From the NCBI GenBank assembly GCA_023807065.1, contig JAJJLU010003479.1, positions 1 to 64,000 on the forward strand: DNA of 64,000 nt, in the 5' to 3' direction. The notes beneath the pieces were generated by a model. The model did not search any database and was not told the origin of the DNA. It saw nothing but the letters and a program-made list of their open reading frames with translations. Positions 9,414-19,677 of this stretch are shown here, piece by piece. The stretch is from Isotricha intestinalis. Its lineage: Eukaryota > Ciliophora > Litostomatea > Vestibuliferida > Isotrichidae. Position numbers and translations under genes: made by a program. Position 1 is the stretch's first letter. Each line of letters opens with the position of its first letter.

Positions 9414-9815
9414 TTATTGTTTATATTTTTCAGCAGCATGAGCTTTAATAGCAGCATTTCTTTCAATAGTTTTAGTTCTATCTTTATTAATAAATAATTT
9501 TTCAATAACACAATAACAAGGTTTAATAGGTAAAAAAACATTTTGTCCATTTTGTTTTTCTCTTTGAACTTTATCAACATAAATACAATTTCTTTTTCTA
9601 TATACTTGAACTACTTTTCCTGATTTTCCTTTTGATTTTCCTTTTAATATTTTTACTTCATCTCCTCTTTTTATTGGAAGTGATCTTATTTTATATTGAT
9701 CTCTTAATGTTTTTGTTAAATGACAACTCATTAATTTTCTCTTAACTGATGATGGTGCTCCTAATGCATATTTTCTTTGTACTCTTCTTGATGATGATAC
9801 TTTGTGTTTCTTCAT
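9414..9815 (-). CDS. RPL26: 60S ribosomal protein L26 (uL24)
   Basis: The 133-residue protein matches eukaryotic L26 throughout: KVSSSRRVQRKYALGAPSS at the N-terminus, the KOW motif GDEVKILKGKSKGKSGKVV at residues 51-69, and a basic C-terminal helix. It binds 23S/28S rRNA domain I near the polypeptide exit tunnel. It is slightly shorter than animal L26 (about 145), lacking the extreme C-terminus. No intron is apparent. Confidence 0.97.
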   Translation of the reverse strand: MKKHKVSSSRRVQRKYALGAPSSVKRKLMSCHLTKTLRDQYKIRSLPIKRGDEVKILKGKSKGKSGKVVQVYRKRNCIYVDKVQREKQNGQNVFLPIKPCYCVIEKLFINKDRTKTIERNAAIKAHAAEKYKQ

Positions 9816-10164
9816 ATTTAAAATATTTTATTTTGTGGATATTCAAATTTTATTAATTATTTTTTTTGTTTAATATTTATTTTTTTTAAATAAATATTAT
9901 ATAATTTTTATTTTTTCAAAAATACTTTTTTTTAAAGAAATTAAGGTGTTAAATCAATGAATTCTGATTCTCAAATCATTTTTAATTATATTTATAAATC
10001 ATTTATTGGAAATATTTTTATTAATTGTGAATTCTATTATCTAATTATTAAAAATTTCGATAAATAAAACAAACACCAAAAATAAATTAATATAAATAAT
10101 TAATAAAAATAATTAATAACTTTAACACTCAATTTTTATTTTTTTATTTTTCAATCTCTTAAAA
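9816..10164. promoter_or_regulatory. Divergent upstream region of L26 and the ABC transporter
   Basis: These 349 bp separate two divergent genes and must hold both promoters. The sequence is nearly all A+T with homopolymer runs. I see no clear conserved element, only slightly more mixed sequence around 9950-10060. Confidence 0.45.
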
Positions 10165-13100
10165 ATGAAAGAATCATTCATTAAAAGTAAAGAATATGAA
10201 ATGGTAGATAATTACCAAGAAAAAGAAATATTAAAAGAAAGTTCATGTTTTAGTAAATTTTTCTTTTGTTGGGCATTTAAAATAATATCATTAAGCAAGA
10301 AAAAATCTTTAAAAACAGAATATTTGGGAAAATTAAATGAAGATTTAACAAGTAAAACTTTTTTCAATAACATATATGATATATGGGAGAGAAAAAGATA
10401 CAAAGATATAAAAAAATATCCTTTATTATGGACATCGGTAAGAGCAAATTTAGGACCAATAATTTTAATATTTCTTTTAACATTTATAAACTCAGCTTTA
10501 AATGTGACATCATTATATTTATTTAGAATATTTATAAAAATATTTACAGAAAATAAGCCTTTAGATACAGGAAATATATCTTTAGGAGCAGCATATTTAA
10601 TTGTAAGATTAGTTGATTTTATTCTTCAAAGAAAATCAGCTGAATTATTAACTAAAATTGGAGATAAAAGTGGAGTTGAATTAAATTGTTTAGTTTATGA
10701 TAAATTATTAAAAATATCTCCTAGTGTTGAAGTTAAAAGCGGTCAAATATATAATTATCTTCAAAGTGATTCTCATAAATTATCTAGATTAATGGGTTGT
10801 TGTCCTAATATTTTAAATATACCTTTTTTAATGTTTATGTATAATTTCTTATTATTTAAATATATGGGAATATCATTTATTTTCGGTTTTCTAGTTATGC
10901 TTATTTTCCTTTATGTTAATTATATTTACAGAAAGAAATTTTCATTTTATTTAAAACTTCATATGAAAAAAAGTGATTTAAGAATGAGAGTAACTACAGA
11001 AACATTTAATAATTTAAAAGTAATAAAATTATATGGATGGGATGATGTATTTCAACCAAGAATAGAAAAAGCAAGAAATGAAGAATTAGATGCTTTAGAA
11101 AAAAGATATAAAATAACTCAAATATCTCAAACTTTATTATGGTTAGCTCCTATTGCAATGAGTGTTGCTGCTATTGGAGCTTATCAATTTTTAAATGACT
11201 CTTTTAAAATTGAAGATATTTTCACTAGTTTAGGTATTTTTGCTTCTATTCAAAATCCTATGAAAAGTCTTCCTACTACTTTAGATATTATTTTAGAAAC
11301 TTTAGTTTCTTTAGGAAGAATTGAAAAATTTTTATATCAACCTGAAATTAATAAAAAAAATATGATTTGTAATGATTCAGAAACTATGAAAAAAAATATT
11401 GCAATTCAAATTTTAAATGGAACTTTTACTTGGGGGAAAAAAATGGATAATACATATAAACCTGTTTCAGAAAAGCAATTTGTAAAAATTCAAAGTATGG
11501 AAGATCCAAACAAGCAAAATAAAAAAAATAAAGAAGAACATATTGAAATGAGTTCGGTTTCAACATCTCCAAATGATGAAATAACAAATAAAATAATAAA
11601 AGAAATACCAAATAATACATTATTTGAAAAAGATATAATAGAAGATAAAAATATAATTGAAGAACCAAATGATGAAGAATTAGTATTAAGGAATATAAAT
11701 TTAGAAGTAAAAAAAGGAGAATTTATATGTATTATAGGAGAAGTGGGATCAGGTAAAACATCGTTAGTTCAAGCAATATTAAATAATTTAATAAGTTTAA
11801 CACCAAGAAAAACAAAATTAATAGTAAATGGAAGTATAAGTTATGTTTCTCAAGAAAGTTGGATTCAAAATACAACAGTTCAAAATAATATATTATTTTC
11901 TCGTGCTTTAGATGTAGAAAAATATGAAAATATATTAAGATTATGTGAATTAAAGCAAGATTTAAATGTTTTAGTTGGAGGAGATTTTACAGAAATAGGA
12001 GAAAAAGGAGTAAATTTAAGTGGAGGTCAAAAAGCAAGAATAAGTATAGCAAGAGCAATGTACTCTGATGGTGATATATATATTTTTGATGATCCTATAA
12101 GTGCTTTAGATGCTCATGTTGGAAAAAATATTATGATTAATTGTATTGCAGGATATTTAAAAGATAAAACTAGAATTTTAGTCACTCATGCTTTACAATA
12201 TACTTCCTTTGCTGATAGAATTATTTATATGAAAAATGGAGAAATTAATTGGATTGGGAAATATACTGATTTAATTAAACAACCTTTTTATTCTGATATA
12301 TTAGAAAAAGTAAAAAAAAACGAAGAAGATGATAAAAAAAATGAAAGTAATGGAAGTGATGAAATAAATACAAATAAAGAAAATGGGAAAAAAGAAAAAG
12401 ATTTGGATGAAATTTCAGTTGGTTCCGTTGGAAGTACAATAAGTTCAGATGCAAAAAAGCAAATAAAAAGAATAACAAAAGATGAAGGAAAAGAAACAGG
12501 AACAATAGATAAAAAAGTATATTTTGCATATTTTGAATATATAGGAGGTTTATGTTTAATATTATCATTGTTATTTTCATTAATAATATGGCAATTATTA
12601 AGAGTAGGTTCAGATATGTTTTTAGGTTATTGGAGTGAGCATCAAAAAAAAGAAAAAAATTTAATATATTTTTCCATTTATGCTTCTTTGGCTTTAAGTT
12701 CAACTATATTTAATTATGTTAGAACTTATGTTATTACTAATGGTTCTTTGAAATGTTCTACTAGACTTCATAAGGAAATGATCGATAATTTAATTAATGC
12801 TCCTATCAATTTATTTCATGATACTATTCCAAAAGGACAAATATTTAATAGATTATCTAAAGATTTACCTACTGTTGATACTTATACTATGTTTTGGTTT
12901 ATGACTTTAACTTCTTTTGGTTCTTCTTTTTTAGGAGCAGTTATTATTTGTTCTATTTATCAACCTTATTGTTTATTCTTTGTACCTTTCTTTATTTCTA
13001 TTTGTTGGTGGCTTAGTAGATTTTATATGAATTGTTCTAGAGAATTAACTAGAATTGAAGGAATATTAAATTCACCCATATTAAATTTAATTAATGAAAC

Positions 13101-14217
13101 TATTCCTGGAACTGCTACAATAAGAGCTTATAATTTTGAGAATAAATATATTTCTCAATTCCAAAAAAGAGTTGATGAGCATTTTAAAGTATTATATTTC
13201 TTAAATGGAACTCAACAATGGTATTTGATGATGTTAAATTTTGCATCATTTTTATTTTTAGTCGTAATAGTAGTATTTACCTTAATGTATAAAGAGACAT
13301 TTACAGCAAAAGTAATAGGAATATTATTAACATATTGTATAGTATTACAAGCAGATTTAATAGAATTTTTAAGTTCATTTTCAAATTTTGAAAACACAAT
13401 GACGAAAATGGAAAGAAGTTTATCATATACAAATATTATAAGTGAAAGGCCACAAAATACATTAAATGATAATATAAATTGGCCAACAAAAGGAGAAATA
13501 AAATTTGAAAATTATAGTGTTAAATATAGACCAGATACAGAAATAGTATTAAAGAATTTAACATTAAATATAAATTCAGGAGAACATGTAGGAGTTGTAG
13601 GAAGAACAGGAAGTGGAAAAAGTACAATTGCATTATGCTTATTTAGAATATTAGAAGCTTATGAAGGGAAAATATATATTGATAATGTTGATATTAGTAC
13701 TTTAGGTTTAAAAAAATTAAGATCCTCATTAACAATAATACCACAAGATGCAACAATAATGGATGGTACATTAAGATATAATATTGATCCAATTGGACAA
13801 TTCAATGATCAAAATATTGTTAATGTTATGAGTAAAATAGGTTTTGAATATATTATTCATAATCATCCTGATGGTTTAAGTCAAAATATAAGTGAAAATG
13901 GAAGTAATTTAAGTATTGGAGAAAAGCAATTAATTTGTATAACTAGAGCAATTTTAAGAAAAACTAAAATTATTGTTATGGATGAAGCTACTGCAAGTAT
14001 TGATTTTAAAACTGAAGAAATTATTCAAAGAGCTATTAATGAAATTTTAAAAGAAAGTACTTTAATTACTATTGCTCATAGAATTAAAACTGTTATTAAT
14101 TCAGATAAAATTTTAGTTTTGGATAATGGAGAAATTATTGAATATGATACTCCTGATAATTTACTTAAGAATAAAGATAGTTTCTTTTATGATTTTTATA
14201 ATAAATCACTTCTTTAA
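10165..14217 (+). CDS. ABC transporter, subfamily C (MRP-like full transporter)
   Basis: The 1350-residue protein has the order TMD1-NBD1-TMD2-NBD2 without the extra N-terminal TMD0 of MRP1, as in short ABCC proteins. It probably exports glutathione or other organic anion conjugates across the plasma or vacuolar membrane. NBD1 has Walker A GEVGSGKTS near residue 524, signature LSGGQKARISIARA near 617 and Walker B IYIFDDP near 640. Asp replaces the catalytic Glu in NBD1, typical of ABCC. NBD2 has GRTGSGKS near 1146, signature LSIGEKQL near 1249 and Walker B IVMDEATASID near 1270, with Glu present. A charged linker (about residues 715-790) may be a phosphoregulatory region. Substrate cannot be told. 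Confidence 0.95.
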   Translation: MKESFIKSKEYEMVDNYQEKEILKESSCFSKFFFCWAFKIISLSKKKSLKTEYLGKLNEDLTSKTFFNNIYDIWERKRYKDIKKYPLLWTSVRANLGPIILIFLLTFINSALNVTSLYLFRIFIKIFTENKPLDTGNISLGAAYLIVRLVDFILQRKSAELLTKIGDKSGVELNCLVYDKLLKISPSVEVKSGQIYNYLQSDSHKLSRLMGCCPNILNIPFLMFMYNFLLFKYMGISFIFGFLVMLIFLYVNYIYRKKFSFYLKLHMKKSDLRMRVTTETFNNLKVIKLYGWDDVFQPRIEKARNEELDALEKRYKITQISQTLLWLAPIAMSVAAIGAYQFLNDSFKIEDIFTSLGIFASIQNPMKSLPTTLDIILETLVSLGRIEKFLYQPEINKKNMICNDSETMKKNIAIQILNGTFTWGKKMDNTYKPVSEKQFVKIQSMEDPNKQNKKNKEEHIEMSSVSTSPNDEITNKIIKEIPNNTLFEKDIIEDKNIIEEPNDEELVLRNINLEVKKGEFICIIGEVGSGKTSLVQAILNNLISLTPRKTKLIVNGSISYVSQESWIQNTTVQNNILFSRALDVEKYENILRLCELKQDLNVLVGGDFTEIGEKGVNLSGGQKARISIARAMYSDGDIYIFDDPISALDAHVGKNIMINCIAGYLKDKTRILVTHALQYTSFADRIIYMKNGEINWIGKYTDLIKQPFYSDILEKVKKNEEDDKKNESNGSDEINTNKENGKKEKDLDEISVGSVGSTISSDAKKQIKRITKDEGKETGTIDKKVYFAYFEYIGGLCLILSLLFSLIIWQLLRVGSDMFLGYWSEHQKKEKNLIYFSIYASLALSSTIFNYVRTYVITNGSLKCSTRLHKEMIDNLINAPINLFHDTIPKGQIFNRLSKDLPTVDTYTMFWFMTLTSFGSSFLGAVIICSIYQPYCLFFVPFFISICWWLSRFYMNCSRELTRIEGILNSPILNLINETIPGTATIRAYNFENKYISQFQKRVDEHFKVLYFLNGTQQWYLMMLNFASFLFLVVIVVFTLMYKETFTAKVIGILLTYCIVLQADLIEFLSSFSNFENTMTKMERSLSYTNIISERPQNTLNDNINWPTKGEIKFENYSVKYRPDTEIVLKNLTLNINSGEHVGVVGRTGSGKSTIALCLFRILEAYEGKIYIDNVDISTLGLKKLRSSLTIIPQDATIMDGTLRYNIDPIGQFNDQNIVNVMSKIGFEYIIHNHPDGLSQNISENGSNLSIGEKQLICITRAILRKTKIIVMDEATASIDFKTEEIIQRAINEILKESTLITIAHRIKTVINSDKILVLDNGEIIEYDTPDNLLKNKDSFFYDFYNKSLL

Positions 14218-14343
14218 GGTTGATATTGTTTTTATTTTTTCTAGTGTTTTATTTACTTACTTTTATTGTTTAAAATTAGATTAATTGGAATATATATTTA
14301 AATTTTTATTAAATTTGATGGAATTATTATAATATATATTTTT

Positions 14344-15288
14344 TTACATAAAGGAAGATAATTCATCTTCAAAAGACATATTCTCACTTTTTTTATAAGT
14401 AATTGAACTTTCATATTCATCTAATTCTTTTTTTTCTTCTCTTTTTTTGTTTTTTTTTAACATTTCATATATTTTTTTATCAGCTTCAACTTGAGCTTTA
14501 ATTTTACTTGGAACAAAACTGTAATTTTTTCTATTTGAATTTCTTCTTGAATTATTTCTTAAATTTTTATTAGATGAAGTTCTATAATTATTATTTCCCA
14601 TTTTTAACATTTGTAATCCACTTTTAAATTTTAAATTACTTGAAGAACTTGAATTAGATAAATTTCTTCTATATCTCAAATTATTATTATTATTTTTATT
14701 TGGAGTTTCTATTAATTTCTTTGTATAAGTATTATTATACGTTGTTTTATAATTTGCTTTTTTGAAATTCTTATTATTAGTATTAAAAACATTATCTTTT
14801 TTATAATTTGGAAATTTATTTTGTTTTGGATATAATATTTCATCAACCATTTTTACTTTTGACATTCTTGAAATCATAGAAGTATCATTTGAATTTTCTA
14901 TATTTATATTTTTTAATATTTGATTATTATTAGCATTAATATTATTATCTACATCAAAAATTGTTTTTGTTTCTCCTTTTCTCCATTTTGAACTTGGTCT
15001 GTTGTTTGAAGAATTTAAATTAGAAACTTGAATTGATTTATTATTTGAATTATTATTTTGATTATTATTTAATTTTTTTAAATTTTTTTTCTTATTTCTC
15101 TCTTCTTCTTCAATCATATCATTCACTAATTCTTCTATGTCTTCTAATGATAATGATGATACTTGATAATTTTTTCTTAATGTTAATATTGCATATTCAA
15201 TTAATAATATTGATAAATTTTTCCATTTACTTTCTGAAAATAAAGAAAGGAAATCTCTTATTATTTTTTTCTTATAAAATTCTTCCAT
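14344..15288 (-). CDS. Unknown Asn/Ser-rich protein with a helical N-terminus
   Basis: The 314-residue protein starts with a compact helical region of about 65 residues (FYKKKIIRDFLSLFSESKW, then SILLIEYAILTLRKNY and SLEDIEELVNDMIEEE). The rest is Asn/Ser/Arg-rich and probably disordered, followed by a short charged helical C-terminus. The N-terminal part looks like a conserved protein-binding module but I cannot name it. It is convergent with the ABC transporter gene. Confidence 0.65.
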   Translation of the reverse strand: MEEFYKKKIIRDFLSLFSESKWKNLSILLIEYAILTLRKNYQVSSLSLEDIEELVNDMIEEEERNKKKNLKKLNNNQNNNSNNKSIQVSNLNSSNNRPSSKWRKGETKTIFDVDNNINANNNQILKNINIENSNDTSMISRMSKVKMVDEILYPKQNKFPNYKKDNVFNTNNKNFKKANYKTTYNNTYTKKLIETPNKNNNNNLRYRRNLSNSSSSSNLKFKSGLQMLKMGNNNYRTSSNKNLRNNSRRNSNRKNYSFVPSKIKAQVEADKKIYEMLKKNKKREEKKELDEYESSITYKKSENMSFEDELSSFM

Positions 15289-15459
15289 GTTTTCAAATTA
15301 AAAAGTATTTTAAAATTATATAAATTTATTTCAAAAATAAATATTAATTATATTAATATTAATATAATAAATATTTATAATTAGTATATTATAGAAAAAT
15401 ATATTTATTAGTTATTCTTCCATTTAAAATAAATAAACAGAATTAAATTTAAAATAAAA

Positions 15460-18400
15460 ATGAATTCAAAGGAAAAAGGATTAAATTTTATACAAGAAAT
15501 AATTATAAATTTAGAAAACACTTATAAATCACCTGAAAAAGAAATAAGAAGAAAATCAGAGAAATTTTTAAAAGAAGGAGAAAATAATATATTAAATTAC
15601 TTTCCTATAGCATTAGAAGTAATAAAATCAAATCAATTATCAAAAGAATTGAATAATTCTTTAGTAATATATATGAGAAACACAATAATAAATAAGAAAA
15701 AAAGTAATGAATTATCAGAAGAATTTATAATAAATTTATTAAAAATAATAATAGATTGTATTCTTGATACTTCATATCCAGATAATTGCTTAAAAGAAAT
15801 GAATAAATGTTTTGAAGAATTAATAGCATATAATATAATAGAAAAAAATCCAAAAATAATAGAAGAATTAATGGAAATATTTAAAAATAAAATTATAGAA
15901 AATGCAATTAATCCTTTATCATATAAAGGATTATTATATATTTTTGAAAATATTTTATGCTCTTCTTCAATAAATACAAAAAATGCAGATAATATAATAA
16001 CATTACAATTAACTTCAACTGATATTATGATAAAGAAAATAATTGAAATATTAAGAAATATACAAATTAATAATGATAATGATAAACAAAAAGTTTGTAT
16101 TTTTTTAGATGAAATTAAAGTATTATTTAGTTTATTATTAAATATATCTATTCATTCTCAAAAAACTTTTAAAAATTCAGATAAATTTAAAGATTTATTA
16201 ATAGGAATTTTTAGTGATTATGGTGTTCAAATGATAGATATTAATTTTGAAGATAAAAATAATATTAGTTTTAAAATGAAAACTAAAATATTAAAATATA
16301 TTATTTCTATAATACCTTTATTACCTAATTTTATTCAAAATAAAGGTTTATTATTAAAACATCAAAAATTAATTATTTATTGTATAAATACTTTAGAAAC
16401 TCCAGGTACAATAAAAAAAATAATTGGAAATACTTTTTTTGAAAAATTTGCAGAACAAATGATTCTTTATTTAAAAATAATAGGTTTTAGTGATTCATTT
16501 AAGGAAGATTTTGAAAAATATTTATTAACATTAACTAAAAAAATTGTTATTCCACTTTTGGTTTCAAGTGAAATTGAATATGAAAGTATTGAAGATGATG
16601 AAGAAGGAAATAATTATGCGAACTATATTTATGATATTGTTTTAACTAGAAAATCAAAAAATTTAAATGTTTCAATAAGTAAATTTTTATATTTTGGGAG
16701 TAAATCAGAAAATTATTTAAAATTCTTATTAGAATATTCTATTGATTGTATTCAATTAACAAATGGAATTAAAATAGATAAAATTATTAATCCAAATATA
16801 GTAAATTTGTCAGAAGATTATATGTTAGTTAATAAAAATATTAATGAAGTTATGAGAATTGAAACTTCTTTTATGATTCTTTGTATTTTATCCAAAAGAA
16901 TTTCAAAATCAGAAAATCAAGAAATTTACATAAAAACTTTAATACAATTTTCAGAACAAAATTTGAATTTACTTTCTGCTTACATAAATGAATTTCCTCT
17001 TATTAAAGAAAGAGTATGTTTATTTATTTCAATATATATAACTCAATTTTTAAATTATAATATGAATTTAAATACTTTCAAAAATATATTTGACTTTTTA
17101 TTTTTTAATATTTTCAATGAAGGAAAACCTGTTGGAAAATATGAATCATTTGAAGCAATCAAAAACGCAATAACACATAAATATTTTAATAATAAAATAA
17201 TTGAAGAACTCATTCAAAAATATTCAATTAAATTTATTTCAAATATTAAACAAGCTAAAAATCCAATTTATTTTGAAATTTTATCTACAATCACAGAATC
17301 TATAAATGATGAAGAAATGTTATTAGAATTATTAAATTCTTTATTTATTCGAGTTTTAAAAGAAATTTCTCCAAGAAGATTATCACATAATACAAATAAA
17401 GAAATGAATATTGAAGGAAGTTTAACTAATAATTACAAAGCAATTATAAATAAATGCTTTGAAGTTATTAGATCTATTTTTAATAAAGAACAATTTATAA
17501 TTAAATATTATTATAAAATTGAAGAAATGATATTTCCTTTAATTAAATATATGAAATATCCTAATAAAATTGATTTTGATGATGATATTATTATTATTAT
17601 TACGATTATTATTAAAATATTAAAAAAAATCACTTCTATTGCTATTTCTTTATTACCTGAATTACCTAAATATTTAAGAAAAAATAAAGGAATGAATTTA
17701 TTATTATATGAATTAATTAATCAATATATTATTAATGACAATGAAAAAATTTTAGAAAAAGAAGAAAATTCAAAAATCTTTTTTAAATTATTTAAAAAAA
17801 GTTTTGCTAAAGAAAATGATGAAGCAAGTTATTATTTATCAACATTAATAGCCCAAATATGGTTTATTATTTTTAATAATATAAAAGAAAAAATAATAAT
17901 AGATATAATATTATTTTCTTCAGAAAGATTAAAAAATATTTTAATAAATGAAAAAAGTAATCATTCAGATATGATAATTAAAATAAATTTACAATCATTA
18001 TCAATGAGTTTAATAACTTTATTGTTTTGCTGTTTTATAAATTATCCTGTAATAGGATGTAACAATATAAAATTTGATTCTTTAATTCATTTTACTCAAT
18101 ATCAATTAGTTTATGAAATATATTCTCCTTATCAAGTTAAAATATTAATTATTGGGATTTGTTCTTTAATTAGAAATGAAAATATAATAGAAAATTTTCA
18201 AAATTTAATTCCTTCTCTTTTAAACATATCTTGTAAATTTTTGAAAAAAGTAAAAAAATCAGAATTAAATTCTTTGAAAAAAAAAGAGAAAAATGAAATA
18301 AGAAATAATTTAATTAATGAAGAAGAAGAAGAAAATAATGAAATTGAAGAAGAAGAAATGGCTTTAGAATATGTTGAAGATGATAATACATTTTATGAAG

Positions 18401-18675
18401 AAAAAGATAAACAAGATTCAATTGATGAAATTAAAGAAATTGATTATAGAACAATTAATCCAATTAAAAATATAGATGAACATAAATTTTTTAAAGAAAC
18501 CATTGAAATTTTAAAAAATAAACAATATAATATTTTAAATAAATGGATGGGAGATTTAAATGAAGAAGAAATAAAAAGTTTTTATGATATAATTGGTAAT
18601 ATTAAAAACGGAAAAAGTAATATTGATATTTCTAGTAAATTAGAAACAAATAATAAATTTGAAGGTAAAATATAA
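15460..18675 (+). CDS. Importin-beta family karyopherin, possibly importin-9-like
   Basis: The 1071-residue all-helical protein begins with an importin-beta N-terminal pattern: EKEIRRKSEKFLKEGE, then FPIALEVIKSNQLSKELNNS and VIYMRNTIINKK. HEAT-type amphipathic helices continue throughout. Near residues 945-1000 is an acidic insert (EEEEENNEIEEEEMALEYVE), then DYRTINPIKNIDEHKFFKET, a layout seen in importin-9/Kap114, which carries histones and ribosomal proteins. Importins bind RanGTP through the N-terminal repeats. The family is clear; the importin-9 subtype is a guess. Confidence 0.8.
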   Translation: MNSKEKGLNFIQEIIINLENTYKSPEKEIRRKSEKFLKEGENNILNYFPIALEVIKSNQLSKELNNSLVIYMRNTIINKKKSNELSEEFIINLLKIIIDCILDTSYPDNCLKEMNKCFEELIAYNIIEKNPKIIEELMEIFKNKIIENAINPLSYKGLLYIFENILCSSSINTKNADNIITLQLTSTDIMIKKIIEILRNIQINNDNDKQKVCIFLDEIKVLFSLLLNISIHSQKTFKNSDKFKDLLIGIFSDYGVQMIDINFEDKNNISFKMKTKILKYIISIIPLLPNFIQNKGLLLKHQKLIIYCINTLETPGTIKKIIGNTFFEKFAEQMILYLKIIGFSDSFKEDFEKYLLTLTKKIVIPLLVSSEIEYESIEDDEEGNNYANYIYDIVLTRKSKNLNVSISKFLYFGSKSENYLKFLLEYSIDCIQLTNGIKIDKIINPNIVNLSEDYMLVNKNINEVMRIETSFMILCILSKRISKSENQEIYIKTLIQFSEQNLNLLSAYINEFPLIKERVCLFISIYITQFLNYNMNLNTFKNIFDFLFFNIFNEGKPVGKYESFEAIKNAITHKYFNNKIIEELIQKYSIKFISNIKQAKNPIYFEILSTITESINDEEMLLELLNSLFIRVLKEISPRRLSHNTNKEMNIEGSLTNNYKAIINKCFEVIRSIFNKEQFIIKYYYKIEEMIFPLIKYMKYPNKIDFDDDIIIIITIIIKILKKITSIAISLLPELPKYLRKNKGMNLLLYELINQYIINDNEKILEKEENSKIFFKLFKKSFAKENDEASYYLSTLIAQIWFIIFNNIKEKIIIDIILFSSERLKNILINEKSNHSDMIIKINLQSLSMSLITLLFCCFINYPVIGCNNIKFDSLIHFTQYQLVYEIYSPYQVKILIIGICSLIRNENIIENFQNLIPSLLNISCKFLKKVKKSELNSLKKKEKNEIRNNLINEEEEENNEIEEEEMALEYVEDDNTFYEEKDKQDSIDEIKEIDYRTINPIKNIDEHKFFKETIEILKNKQYNILNKWMGDLNEEEIKSFYDIIGNIKNGKSNIDISSKLETNNKFEGKI

Positions 18676-18818
18676 TTATTAGTTTATATATATATATTAT
18701 ATAGAACTTTCTTCATATTATGAAATAAAAATTTATTTTATTTTGAATTTATTTGTTTTATTTTACATAATTTTTAATATTAATAATTTTCAGTTATTTA
18801 AATTCTAAAAAATAAAAT

Positions 18819-19607
18819 ATGAATATTAAAGGTTTAGATTTGTTGAATAAATTAAACAATACAAATAATACATTTCTCAGTTCAACAGGAACAATAATAA
18901 AAAATTCAGCAGAATCAAAAATGAAAACATTAAATTCATTTGTTCAAGTAATTCCAATTAAAATGTGTCAAATTATAGAAGAAAAAAGACCACTTTCAGC
19001 ACCAAAGAAAAAAAAAAAGAAAAATAAACATTATAAAATATTTGCTAAAAATAAAAAGAAAAAAGAACTTAAAAAAATTTCAAGTACTGATAAAGATATT
19101 AAATTATTTGAAAAAAAAGCTGAATCTTCAAGAGCAAATAAATTTTTAAATATTATTTTAATTCAAAAACAAGTTTCAAAGTCTGAAAGTCAGAAATTGG
19201 AAAATTTAAAAAGTAATAATAAGATAATTATTAATCAAAGTAATTTAAATAATAATAATAAATCAAACACTTTGAGACAATCAATTCAATACAAAAAATA
19301 TAAATCTGAATTAAATACTATTGAAGAAACAGATTCGAAGAAAAAAATTAATAAAAAAGATAATATATCAAGTAATGTAAGTACTGAAGAACAAAAAAAT
19401 AATAATATTAATAATAATGTAATTAATTATCTAACAATAAAACCGAAGAAATTATTTAAAGAAAAAGAAAAAGAAAAAAACGAAAATTCAAAAACTCTAA
19501 TAATAAATTCAAAAAACTCAATTAATAATAATAACATTTCAAATATAAATAACACAAATAACTCAAATAATAATAATAACAATCAAAATAATAATAATTC
19601 TCATAAA

Positions 19608-19677
<70 letters not shown>
